Assembly (NCBI GenBank): GCA_932294295.1
Contig: OW028581.1
Coordinates: forward strand, 11,667,026 to 11,731,025
Source of the DNA: Alitta virens
Lineage: Eukaryota; Annelida; Polychaeta; Phyllodocida; Nereididae
Length of the DNA: 64,000 nucleotides
Direction of reading: 5' to 3'
Part shown: in pieces, positions 47,601-58,900 of the stretch
Layout: each line of letters opens with the position of its first letter
Position numbering within the stretch: position 1 is the stretch's first letter
Notes under the pieces: model-generated
What the model was told of the DNA's origin: nothing
Seen by the model: the letters and a program-made list of their open reading frames with translations, nothing else
Database searches by the model: none
Made by a program: the position numbers and the translations under genes

Positions 47601-50600
47601 GTTCACACCTTTTATGGTTTGTTGTTCACACCTTTTTTTGGTTTGTTGTTCACACCTTTTATGGTTTGTTGTTCACACCTTTTTTGGTTTGTTGTTCACA
47701 CCTTTTTTGGTTTGTTGTTCACACCTTTTTTTGGTTTGTTGTTCACACCTTTTTTTGGTTTGTTGTTCACACCTTTTTTTGGTACTTTTTCACACCTTTT
47801 TTTGGTTTGTTGTTCACACCTTTTTTGGTTTGTTTTTCACACCTTTCTTTGGTTTGTTGTTCACACCTTTTTTTGGTTTGTTGTTCACACCTTTTTTTGG
47901 TTTGTTGTTCACACCTTTTTTTGGTTTGTTTTTCACACCTTTTTTTGGTTTGTTGTTCACACCTTTTTTTGGTTTGTTGTTCACACCTTTTTTTGGTTTG
48001 TTGTTCACACCTTTTTTTGGTTTGTTGTTCACAACTTTTTTTGGTTTGTTGTTCACACCTTTTTTTGGTTTGTTGTTCACACCTTCTTTGGTTTGTTGTT
48101 CACGCCTTTTTTTGGTTTGTTGTTCACACCTTCTTTGGTTTGTTGTTCACACCTTTTTTTGGTTTGTTGTTCACACCTTCTTTGGTTTGTTGTTCACACC
48201 TTTTTTTGGTTTGTTGTTCACACCTTTTTTTGGTTTGTTGTTCACACCTTTTTTTGGTTTGTTGTTCACACCTTTTTTTGGTACTTTTTCACACCTTTTT
48301 TTGGTTTGTTGTTCACACCTTTTTTGGTTTGTTTTTCACACCTTTCTTTGGTTTGTTGTTCACACCTTGTTTTGGTTTGTTGTTCACACCTTTTTTTGGT
48401 TTGTTGTTCACGCCTTTTTTTGGTTTGTTGTTCCCCCCCCTTTTTGGTTTGTTGTTCACGCCTTCTTTGGTTTGTTTTTCACGCCTTTTTTTGGTTTGTT
48501 GTTCCCCCCCCCTTTTTGGTTTGTTGTTCACGCCTTCTTTGGTTTGTTTTTCACGCCTTTTTTTGGTTTGTTGTTCACACCTTTTTTTGGTTTGTTGTTC
48601 ACACCTTTTTTTGGTTTGTTGTTCACACCTTTTTTTGGTTTGTTGTTCACACCTTTTTTTGGTTTGTTGTTCACACCTTTTTTTGGTTTGTTGTTCACAC
48701 CTTTTCTTGGTTTGTTGTTCACACCTTTTCTTGGTTTGTTGTTCACACCTTTTCTTGGTTTGTTGTTCACACCTTTTCTTGGTTTGTTGTTCACACCTTT
48801 TTTTGGTTTGTTGTTCACACCTTTTTTTGGTTTGTTGTTCACACTTTTTTTTGGTTTGTTGTTCACACCTTTTTTTGGTTTGTTGTTCACACCTTTTTTG
48901 GTTTGTTGTTCACACCTTTTTTTGGTTTGATGTTCACGCCTTTTTTTGGTTTGTTATTCACACCTTTTTTTGGTTTGTTGTTCACACCTTTTTTTGGTTT
49001 GTTGTTCACACCTTCTTTGGTTTGTTGTTCACGCCTTTTTTTGGTTTGTTGTTCACACCTTCTTTGGTTTGTTGTTCACACCTTTTTTTGGTTTGTTGTT
49101 CACACCTTCTTTGGTTTGTTGTTCACACCTTTTTTTGGTTTGTTGTTCACACCTTTTTTTGGTTTGTTGTTCACACCTTTTTTTGGTTTGTTGTTCACAC
49201 CTTTTTTTGGTTTGTTGTTCACACCTTTTTTTGGTTTGTTGTTCACACCTTTTTTTGGTTTGTTGTTCACACCTTGTTTTGGTTTGTTGTTCACACCTTT
49301 TTTTGGTTTGTTGTTCACACCTTTTTTTGGTTTGTTGTTAACACCTTTTTTTGGTTTGTTGTTCACACCTTTTTTTGGTTTGTTGTTCACACCTTTTTTT
49401 GGTTTGTTGTTCACACCTTTTTTTGGTTTGTTGTTCACAACTTTTTTTGGTTTGTTGTTCACACCTTTTTTTGGTTTGTTGTTCACACCTTTTTTTGGTT
49501 TGTTGTTCACACCTTTTTTTGGTTTGTTGTTCACACCTTTTTTTGGTTTGTTGTTCACAACTTTTTTTGGTTTGTTGTTCACACCTTTTTTTGGTTTGTT
49601 GTTCACACCTTTTTTTGGTTTGTTGTTCACACCTTTTTTTGGTTTGTTGTTCACACCTTTTTTTGGTTTGTTGTTCACAACTTTTTTTGGTTTGTTGTTC
49701 ACACCTTTTTTTGGTTTGTTGTTCACACCTTTTTTTGGTTTGTTGTTCACACCTTTTTTTGGTTTGTTGTTCACACCTTTTTTTGGTTTGTTGTTCACAC
49801 CTTTTTTTGGTTTGTTGTTCACACCTTTTTTTGGTTTGTTGTTCACACCTTTTTTTTGGTTTGTTGTTCACACCTTTTTTTGGTTTGTTGTTCACACCTT
49901 TTTTTGGTTTGTTGTTCACACCTTTTTTTGGTTTGTTGTTCACGCCTTTTTTTGGTTTGTTGTTCACACCTTTTTTTGGTTTGTTGTTCATACCTTTTTT
50001 TGGTTTGTTGTTCACACCTTTTTTTGGTTTGTTGTTCACGCCTTTTTTTGGTTTGTTGTTCCCCCCCCCCTTTTTGGTTTGTTGTTCACGCCTTCTTTGG
50101 TTTGTTTTTCACGCCTTTTTTTGGTTTGTTGTTCCCCCCCCCTTTTTGGTTTGTTGTTCACGCCTTCTTTGGTTTGTTTTTCACGCCTTTTTTTGGTTTG
50201 TTGTTCACACCTTTTTTTGGTTTGTTGTTCACACCTTTTTTTGGTTTGTTGTTCACACCTTTTTTTGGTTTGTTGTTCACACCTTTTTTTGGTTTGTTGT
50301 TCACACCTTTTTTTGGTTTGTTGTTCACACCTTTTTTTGGTTTGTTGTTCACACCTTTTTTTGGTTTGTTGTTCACACCTTTTTTGGTTTGTTGTTCACA
50401 CCTTTTTTGGTTTGTTGTTCACACCTTTTTTTGGTTTGTTGTTCACATCTTTTTTTGGTTTGCTGTTCACATCTTTTTTTGGTTTGTTTTTCACACCTTT
50501 TCTTGGTTTGTTGTTCACACCTTTTTTGGGTTTGTTGTTCACACCTTTTTTTGGTTTGTTGTTCACACCTTTTTTTGATTTGTTGTTCGCACCTTTTTTT

Positions 50601-52642
50601 GGTTTGTTGTTCACACCTTTTTTTGGTTTGTTGTTCACACCTTTTTTTGGTTTGTTGTTCACACCTTTTCTTGGTTTGTTGTTCACACCTTTTCTTGGTT
50701 TGTTGTTCACACCTTTTTTTGGTTTGTTGTTCACACCTTTTTTTGGTTTGTTGTTCACACCTTTTTTTGGTTTGTTGTTCACACCTTTTTTTGGTTTGTT
50801 GTTCACACCTTTTTTTGGTTTGTTGTTCACACCTTTTTTTGGTTTGTTGTTCACACCTTTTTTTGGTTTGTTGTTCACACCTTTTTTTGGTTTGTTGTTC
50901 ACACCTTTTTTTGGTTTGTTGTTCACACCTTTTTTTTGGTTTGTTGTTCACACCTTTTTTTGGTTTGTTGTTCATACCTTTTTTTGGTTTGTTGTTCACA
51001 CCTTTTTTTGGTTTGTTGTTCACGCCTTTTTTTGGTTTGTTGTTCACACCTTTTTTTGGTTTGTTGTTCATACCTTTTTTTGGTTTGTTGTTCACACCTT
51101 TTTTTGGTTTGTTGTTCACGCCTTTTTTTGGTTTGTTGTTCACACCTTTTTTTGGTTTGTTGTTCACACCTTTTCTTGGTTTGTTGTTCACACCTTTTCT
51201 TGGTTTGTTGTTCACACCTTTTTTTGGTTTGTTGTTCACATCTTTTTTTGGTTTGTTGTTCACACCTTTTTTTGGTTTGTTGTTCACACCTTTTCTTGGT
51301 TTGTTGTTCGCACCTTCTTTGGTTTGTTGTTCACACCTTTTTTTGGTTTGTTGTTCACACCTTTTTTTGGTTTGTTGTTCACACCTTTTTTTGGTTTGTT
51401 GTTCACACCTTTTTTTGGTTTGTTGTTCACACCTTTTTTTGGTTTGTTGTTCACACCTTTTTTTGGTTTGTTGTACACACCTTTTTTTGGTTTGTTGTTC
51501 ACACCTTTTTTGGTTTGTTGTTCACACCTTTTTTTGGTTTGTTGTTCACACCTTTTTTTGGTTTGTTGTTCACACCTTTTCTTGGTTTGTTGTTCGCACC
51601 TTCTTTGGTTTGTTGTTCACACCTTTTTTTGGTTTGTTGTTCACACCTTTTTTTGGTTTGTTGTTCACACCTTTTTTTGGTTTGTTGTTCACACCTTTTT
51701 TTGGTTTGTTGTTCACACCTTTTTTTGGTTTGTTTTTCACACCTTTTTTTGGTTTGTTGTTCACACCTTTTTTTGGTTTGTTGTTCACACCTTTTTTTGG
51801 TTTGTTGTTCACACCTTTTTTTGGTTTGTTGTTCACACCTTGTTTTGGTTTGTTGTTCACACCTTTTTTGGTTTGTTGTTCACACCTTTTTTGGTTTGTT
51901 GTTCACACCTTTTTTTGGTTTGTTGTTCACACCTTTTTTTGGTTTGTTGTTCACACCTTTTTTTGGTTTGTTGTTCACAACTTTTTTTGGTTTGTTGTTC
52001 ACACCTTTTTTTGGTTTGTTGTTCACACCTTTTTTTGGTTTGTTGTTCACACCTTTTTTTGGTTTGTTGTTCACACCTTTTTTTGGTTTGTTGTTCACAC
52101 CTTTTTTTGGTTTGTTGTTCACACCTTTTTTTGGTTTGTTGTTCACACCTTTTTTTTGGTTTGTTGTTCACACCTTTTTTTGGTTTGTTGTTCACACCTT
52201 TTTTTGGTTTGTTGTTCACACCTTTTTTGGTTTGTTGTTCACACCTTTTTTTGGTTTGTTGTTCACACCTTTTTTGGTTTGTTGTTCACACCTTTTTTGC
52301 TTTGTTGTTCACACCTTTTTTTGGTTAGTTTTTCACACCTTTTTTGCTTTGTTGTTCACACCTTTTTTTGGTTAGTTTTTCACACCTTTTTTTGGTTTGT
52401 TGTTCACACCTTTTTTGGTTTGTTTTTCACACCTTTCTTTGGTTTGTTGTTCACACCTTTTTTTGGTTTGTTGTTCACACCTTTTTTTGGTTTGTTGTTC
52501 ACACCTTTTTTTGGTTTGTTGTTCACACCTTTTTTTGGTTTTTTGTTCACACCTTTTTTGGTTTTTTGTTCACACCTTTTTTTGGTTTGTTGTTCACGCC
52601 TTCTTTGGTTTGTTTTTCACGCCTTTTTTTGGTTTGTTGTTC

Positions 52643-52649
52643 GCCCCCC
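52643..52649 (+). repeat. Poly-C unit variant with GTTCG before the C run
   Basis: This copy and its 5,760-bp partner at 58,403 read GTTGTTCG followed by seven C, where other cassettes read GTTGTTCC. It is a shared mark supporting the 5,760-bp repeat. Confidence 0.75.
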
Positions 52650-55600
52650 CTTTTTGGTTTGTTGTTCACGCCTTCTTTGGTTTGTTTTTCACGCCTTTTT
52701 TTGGTTTGTTGTTCACACCTTTTTTTGGTTTGTTGTTCACACCTTTTTTTGGTTTGTTGTTCACACCTTTTTTTGGTTTGTTGTTCATACCTTTTTTTGG
52801 TTTGTTTTTCACACCTTTTTTTGGTTTGTTGTTCACACCTTTTTTTGGTTTGTTGTTCACACCTTTTTTTGGTTTGTTGTTCACACCTTTTTTTGGTTTG
52901 TTGTTCACACCTTTTTTTTGGTTTGTTGTTCACACCTTTTTTTGGTTTGTTGTTCACACCTTTTTTTGGTTTGTTGTTCACACCTTTTTTGGTTTGTTGT
53001 TCACACCTTTTTTTGGTTTGTTGTTCACACCTTTTTTGGTTTGTTGTTCACACCTTTTTTGCTTTGTTGTTCACACCTTTTTTTGGTTAGTTTTTCACAC
53101 CTTTTTTGCTTTGTTGTTCACACCTTTTTTTGGTTAGTTTTTCACACCTTTTTTTGGTTTGTTGTTCACACCTTTTTTGGTTTGTTTTTCACACCTTTCT
53201 TTGGTTTGTTTTTCACACCTTTTTTTGGTTTGTTGTTCACACCTTTTTTTGGTTTGTTGTTCACGCCTTTTTTTGGTTTGTTGTTCCCCCCCCTTTTTGG
53301 TTTGTTGTTCACGCCTTCTTTGGTTTGTTTTTCACGCCTTTTTTTGGTTTGTTGTTCCCCCCCCTTTTTGGTTTGTTGTTCACGCCTTCTTTGGTTTGTT
53401 TTTCACGCCTTTTTTTGGTTTGTTGTTCACACCTTTTTTTGGTTTGTTGTTCACACCTTTTTTTGGTTTGTTGTTCACACCTTTTTTTGGTTTGTTGTTC
53501 ACACCTTTTTTTGGTTTGTTGTTCACACCTTTTTTTGGTTTGTTGTTCACACCTTTTTTTGGTTTGTTGTTCACACCTTTTCTTGGTTTGTTGTTCACAC
53601 CTTTTCTTGGTTTGTTGTTCACACCTTTTCTTGGTTTGTTGTTCACACCTTTTCTTGGTTTGTTGTTCACACCTTTTTTTGGTTTGTTGTTCACACCTTT
53701 TTTTGGTTTGTTGTTCACACCTTTTTTTGGTTTGTTGTTCACACCTTTTTTTGGTTTGTTGTTCACACCTTTTTTGGTTTGTTGTTCACACCTTTTTTTG
53801 GTTTGATGTTCACGCCTTTTTTTGGTTTGTTATTCACACCTTTTTTTGGTTTGTTGTTCACACCTTTTTTTGGTTTGTTGTTCACACCTTCTTTGGTTTG
53901 TTGTTCACGCCTTTTTTTGGTTTGTTGTTCACACCTTCTTTGGTTTGTTGTTCACACCTTTTTTTGGTTTGTTGTTCACACCTTCTTTGGTTTGTTGTTC
54001 ACACCTTTTTTTGGTTTGTTGTTCACACCTTTTTTTGGTTTGTTGTTCACACCTTTTTTTGGTTTGTTGTTCACACCTTTTTTGGTACTATTTCACACCT
54101 TTTTTTGGTTTGTTGTTCACACCTTTTTTGGTTTGTTGTTCACACCTTTTTTTGGTTTGTTGTTCACACCTTTTTTTGGTTTGTTGTTCACACCTTTTTT
54201 TGGTTTGTTGTTAACACCTTTTTTTGGTTTGTTGTTCACACCTTTTTTTGGTTTGTTGTTCACACCTTTTTTTGGTTTGTTGTTCACACCTTTTTTTGGT
54301 TTGTTGTTCACAACTTTTTTTGGTTTGTTGTTCACACCTTTTTTTGGTTTGTTGTTCACACCTTTTTTTGGTTTGTTGTTCACACCTTTTTTTGGTTTGT
54401 TGTTCACACCTTTTTTTGGTTTGTTGTTCACAACTTTTTTTGGTTTGTTGTTCACACCTTTTTTTGGTTTGTTGTTCACACCTTTTTTTGGTTTGTTGTT
54501 CACACCTTTTTTTGGTTTGTTGTTCACACCTTTTTTTGGTTTGTTGTTCACACCTTTTTTTTGGTTTGTTGTTCACACCTTTTTTTGGTTTGTTGTTCAT
54601 ACCTTTTTTTGGTTTGTTGTTCACACCTTTTTTTGGTTTGTTGTTCACGCCTTTTTTTGGTTTGTTGTTCCCCCCCCCTTTTTGGTTTGTTGTTCACGCC
54701 TTCTTTGGTTTGTTTTTCACGCCTTTTTTTGGTTTGTTGTTCCCCCCCCCTTTTTGGTTTGTTGTTCACGCCTTCTTTGGTTTGTTTTTCACGCCTTTTT
54801 TTGGTTTGTTGTTCACACCTTTTTTTGGTTTGTTGTTCACACCTTTTTTTGGTTTGTTGTTCACACCTTTTTTTGGTTTGTTGTTCACACTTTTTTTGGT
54901 TTGTTGTTCACACCTTTTTTTGGTTTGTTGTTCACACCTTTTTTTGGTTTGTTGTTCACACCTTTTTTTGGTTTGTTGTTCACACCTTTTTTTGGTTTGT
55001 TGTTCACACCTTTTTTGGTTTGTTGTTCACACCTTTTTTTGGTTTGTTGTTCACATCTTTTTTTGGTTTGCTGTTCACATCTTTTTTTGGTTTGTTTTTC
55101 ACACCTTTTCTTGGTTTGTTGTTCACACCTTTTTTGGGTTTGTTGTTCACACCTTTTTTTGGTTTGTTGTTCACACCTTTTTTTGATTTGTTGTTCGCAC
55201 CTTTTTTTGGTTTGTTGTTCACACCTTTTTTTGGTTTGTTGTTCACACCTTTTTTTGGTTTGTTGTTCACACCTTTTCTTGGTTTGTTGTTCACACCTTT
55301 TCTTGGTTTGTTGTTCACACCTTTTTTTGGTTTGTTGTTCACACCTTTTTTTGGTTTGTTGTTCACACCTTTTTTTGGTTTGTTGTTCACACCTTTTTTT
55401 GGTTTGTTGTTCACACCTTTTTTTGGTTTGTTGTTCACACCTTTTTTTGGTTTGTTGTTCACACCTTTTTTTGGTTTGTTGTTCACACCTTTTTTTGGTT
55501 TGTTGTTCACACCTTTTTTTGGTTTGTTGTTCACACCTTTTTTTTGGTTTGTTGTTCACACCTTTTTTTGGTTTGTTGTTCATACCTTTTTTTGGTTTGT

Positions 55601-55748
55601 TGTTCACACCTTTTTTTGGTTTGTTGTTCACGCCTTTTTTTGGTTTGTTGTTCACACCTTTTTTTGGTTTGTTGTTCATACCTTTTTTTGGTTTGTTGTT
55701 CACACCTTTTTTTGGTTTGTTGTTCACGCCTTTTTTTGGTTTGTTGTT

Positions 55749-55902
55749 CCCCCCCCCTTTTTGGTTTGTTGTTCACGCCTTCTTTGGTTTGTTTTTCACG
55801 CCTTTTTTTGGTTTGTTGTTCCCCCCCCCCTTTTTGGTTTGTTGTTCACGCCTTCTTTGGTTTGTTTTTCACGCCTTTTTTTGGTTTGTTGTTCCCCCCC
55901 CC
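55749..55902 (+). repeat. Triple poly-C cassette of array B
   Basis: Three poly-C runs (9, 10 and 9 C) start at 55,749, 55,821 and 55,894, spaced 72 and 73 bp, each with the same two companion units. Elsewhere in the distal domain the cassette is mostly double (for example 48,433/48,504, 54,670/54,744, 60,456/60,526 and 63,733/63,805). Confidence 0.82.
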
Positions 55903-58900
55903 TTTTTGGTTTGTTGTTCACGCCTTCTTTGGTTTGTTTTTCACGCCTTTTTTTGGTTTGTTGTTCACACCTTTTTTTGGTTTGTTGTTCACACCTTTTT
56001 TTGGTTTGTTGTTCACACCTTTTTTTGGTTTGTTGTTCACACCTTTTTTTGGTTTGTTGTTCACACCTTTTTTTGGTTTGTTGTTCACACCTTTTTTTGG
56101 TTTGTTGTTCACACCTTTTTTTGGTTTGTTGTTCACACCTTTTTTGGTTTGTTGTTCACACCTTTTTTGGTTTGTTGTTCACACCTTTTTTTGGTTTGTT
56201 GTTCACATCTTTTTTTGGTTTGCTGTTCACATCTTTTTTTGGTTTGTTTTTCACACCTTTTCTTGGTTTGTTGTTCACACCTTTTTTGGGTTTGTTGTTC
56301 ACACCTTTTTTTGGTTTGTTGTTCACACCTTTTTTTGATTTGTTGTTCGCACCTTTTTTTGGTTTGTTGTTCACACCTTTTTTTGGTTTGTTGTTCACAC
56401 CTTTTTTTGGTTTGTTGTTCACACCTTTTCTTGGTTTGTTGTTCACACCTTTTCTTGGTTTGTTGTTCACACCTTTTTTTGGTTTGTTGTTCACACCTTT
56501 TTTTGGTTTGTTGTTCACACCTTTTTTTGGTTTGTTGTTCACACCTTTTTTTGGTTTGTTGTTCACACCTTTTTTTGGTTTGTTGTTCACACCTTTTTTT
56601 GGTTTGTTGTTCACACCTTTTTTTGGTTTGTTGTTCACACCTTTTTTTGGTTTGTTGTTCACACCTTTTTTTGGTTTGTTGTTCACACCTTTTTTTTGGT
56701 TTGTTGTTCACACCTTTTTTTGGTTTGTTGTTCATACCTTTTTTTGGTTTGTTGTTCACACCTTTTTTTGGTTTGTTGTTCACGCCTTTTTTTGGTTTGT
56801 TGTTCACACCTTTTTTTGGTTTGTTGTTCATACCTTTTTTTGGTTTGTTGTTCACACCTTTTTTTGGTTTGTTGTTCACGCCTTTTTTTGGTTTGTTGTT
56901 CACACCTTTTTTTGGTTTGTTGTTCACACCTTTTCTTGGTTTGTTGTTCACACCTTTTCTTGGTTTGTTGTTCACACCTTTTTTTGGTTTGTTGTTCACA
57001 TCTTTTTTTGGTTTGTTGTTCACACCTTTTTTTGGTTTGTTGTTCACACCTTTTCTTGGTTTGTTGTTCGCACCTTCTTTGGTTTGTTGTTCACACCTTT
57101 TTTTGGTTTGTTGTTCACACCTTTTTTTGGTTTGTTGTTCACACCTTTTTTTGGTTTGTTGTTCACACCTTTTTTTGGTTTGTTGTTCACACCTTTTTTT
57201 GGTTTGTTGTTCACACCTTTTTTTGGTTTGTTGTACACACCTTTTTTTGGTTTGTTGTTCACACCTTTTTTGGTTTGTTGTTCACACCTTTTTTTGGTTT
57301 GTTGTTCACACCTTTTTTTGGTTTGTTGTTCACACCTTTTCTTGGTTTGTTGTTCGCACCTTCTTTGGTTTGTTGTTCACACCTTTTTTTGGTTTGTTGT
57401 TCACACCTTTTTTTGGTTTGTTGTTCACACCTTTTTTTGGTTTGTTGTTCACACCTTTTTTTGGTTTGTTGTTCACACCTTTTTTTGGTTTGTTTTTCAC
57501 ACCTTTTTTTGGTTTGTTGTTCACACCTTTTTTTGGTTTGTTGTTCACACCTTTTTTTGGTTTGTTGTTCACACCTTTTTTTGGTTTGTTGTTCACACCT
57601 TGTTTTGGTTTGTTGTTCACACCTTTTTTGGTTTGTTGTTCACACCTTTTTTGGTTTGTTGTTCACACCTTTTTTTGGTTTGTTGTTCACACCTTTTTTT
57701 GGTTTGTTGTTCACACCTTTTTTTGGTTTGTTGTTCACAACTTTTTTTGGTTTGTTGTTCACACCTTTTTTTGGTTTGTTGTTCACACCTTTTTTTGGTT
57801 TGTTGTTCACACCTTTTTTTGGTTTGTTGTTCACACCTTTTTTTGGTTTGTTGTTCACACCTTTTTTTGGTTTGTTGTTCACACCTTTTTTTGGTTTGTT
57901 GTTCACACCTTTTTTTTGGTTTGTTGTTCACACCTTTTTTTGGTTTGTTGTTCACACCTTTTTTTGGTTTGTTGTTCACACCTTTTTTGGTTTGTTGTTC
58001 ACACCTTTTTTTGGTTTGTTGTTCACACCTTTTTTGGTTTGTTGTTCACACCTTTTTTGCTTTGTTGTTCACACCTTTTTTTGGTTAGTTTTTCACACCT
58101 TTTTTGCTTTGTTGTTCACACCTTTTTTTGGTTAGTTGTTCACACCTTTTTTTGGTTTGTTGTTCACACCTTTTTTGGTTTGTTTTTCACACCTTTCTTT
58201 GGTTTGTTGTTCACACCTTTTTTTGGTTTGTTGTTCACACCTTTTTTTGGTTTGTTGTTCACACCTTTTTTTGGTTTGTTGTTCACACATTTTTTTGGTT
58301 TTTTGTTCACACCTTTTTTGGTTTTTTGTTCACACCTTTTTTTGGTTTGTTGTTCACGCCTTCTTTGGTTTGTTTTTCACGCCTTTTTTTGGTTTGTTGT
58401 TCGCCCCCCCTTTTTGGTTTGTTGTTCACGCCTTCTTTGGTTTGTTTTTCACGCCTTTTTTTGGTTTGTTGTTCACACCTTTTTTTGGTTTGTTGTTCAC
58501 ACCTTTTTTTGGTTTGTTGTTCACACCTTTTTTTGGTTTGTTGTTCATACCTTTTTTTGGTTTGTTTTTCACACCTTTTTTTGGTTTGTTGTTCACACCT
58601 TTTTTTGGTTTGTTGTTCACACCTTTTTTTGGTTTGTTGTTCACACCTTTTTTTGGTTTGTTGTTCACACCTTTTTTTTGGTTTGTTGTTCACACCTTTT
58701 TTTGGTTTGTTGTTCACACCTTTTTTTGGTTTGTTGTTCACACCTTTTTTGGTTTGTTGTTCACACCTTTTTTTGGTTTGTTGTTCACACCTTTTTTGGT
58801 TTGTTGTTCACACCTTTTTTGCTTTGTTGTTCACACCTTTTTTTGGTTAGTTTTTCACACCTTTTTTGCTTTGTTGTTCACACCTTTTTTTGGTTAGTTT

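Larger units (their letters stand above)
28099..47780 (+). repeat. Array B proximal domain (TTTTATGG-marked)
   Basis: This part is marked by units ending CCTTTTATGG, by GTTGCTCACACC units (near 29,342, 35,006, 40,228, 41,697, 43,600, 44,903 and 46,668) and by GTAGTTCACACC units (near 29,205, 40,087, 43,459 and 46,528). These marks are not seen after about 47.7 kb. About 11 poly-C units occur, mostly singly. The first units next to array A (28,099-28,300) are almost pure consensus. Confidence 0.8.
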
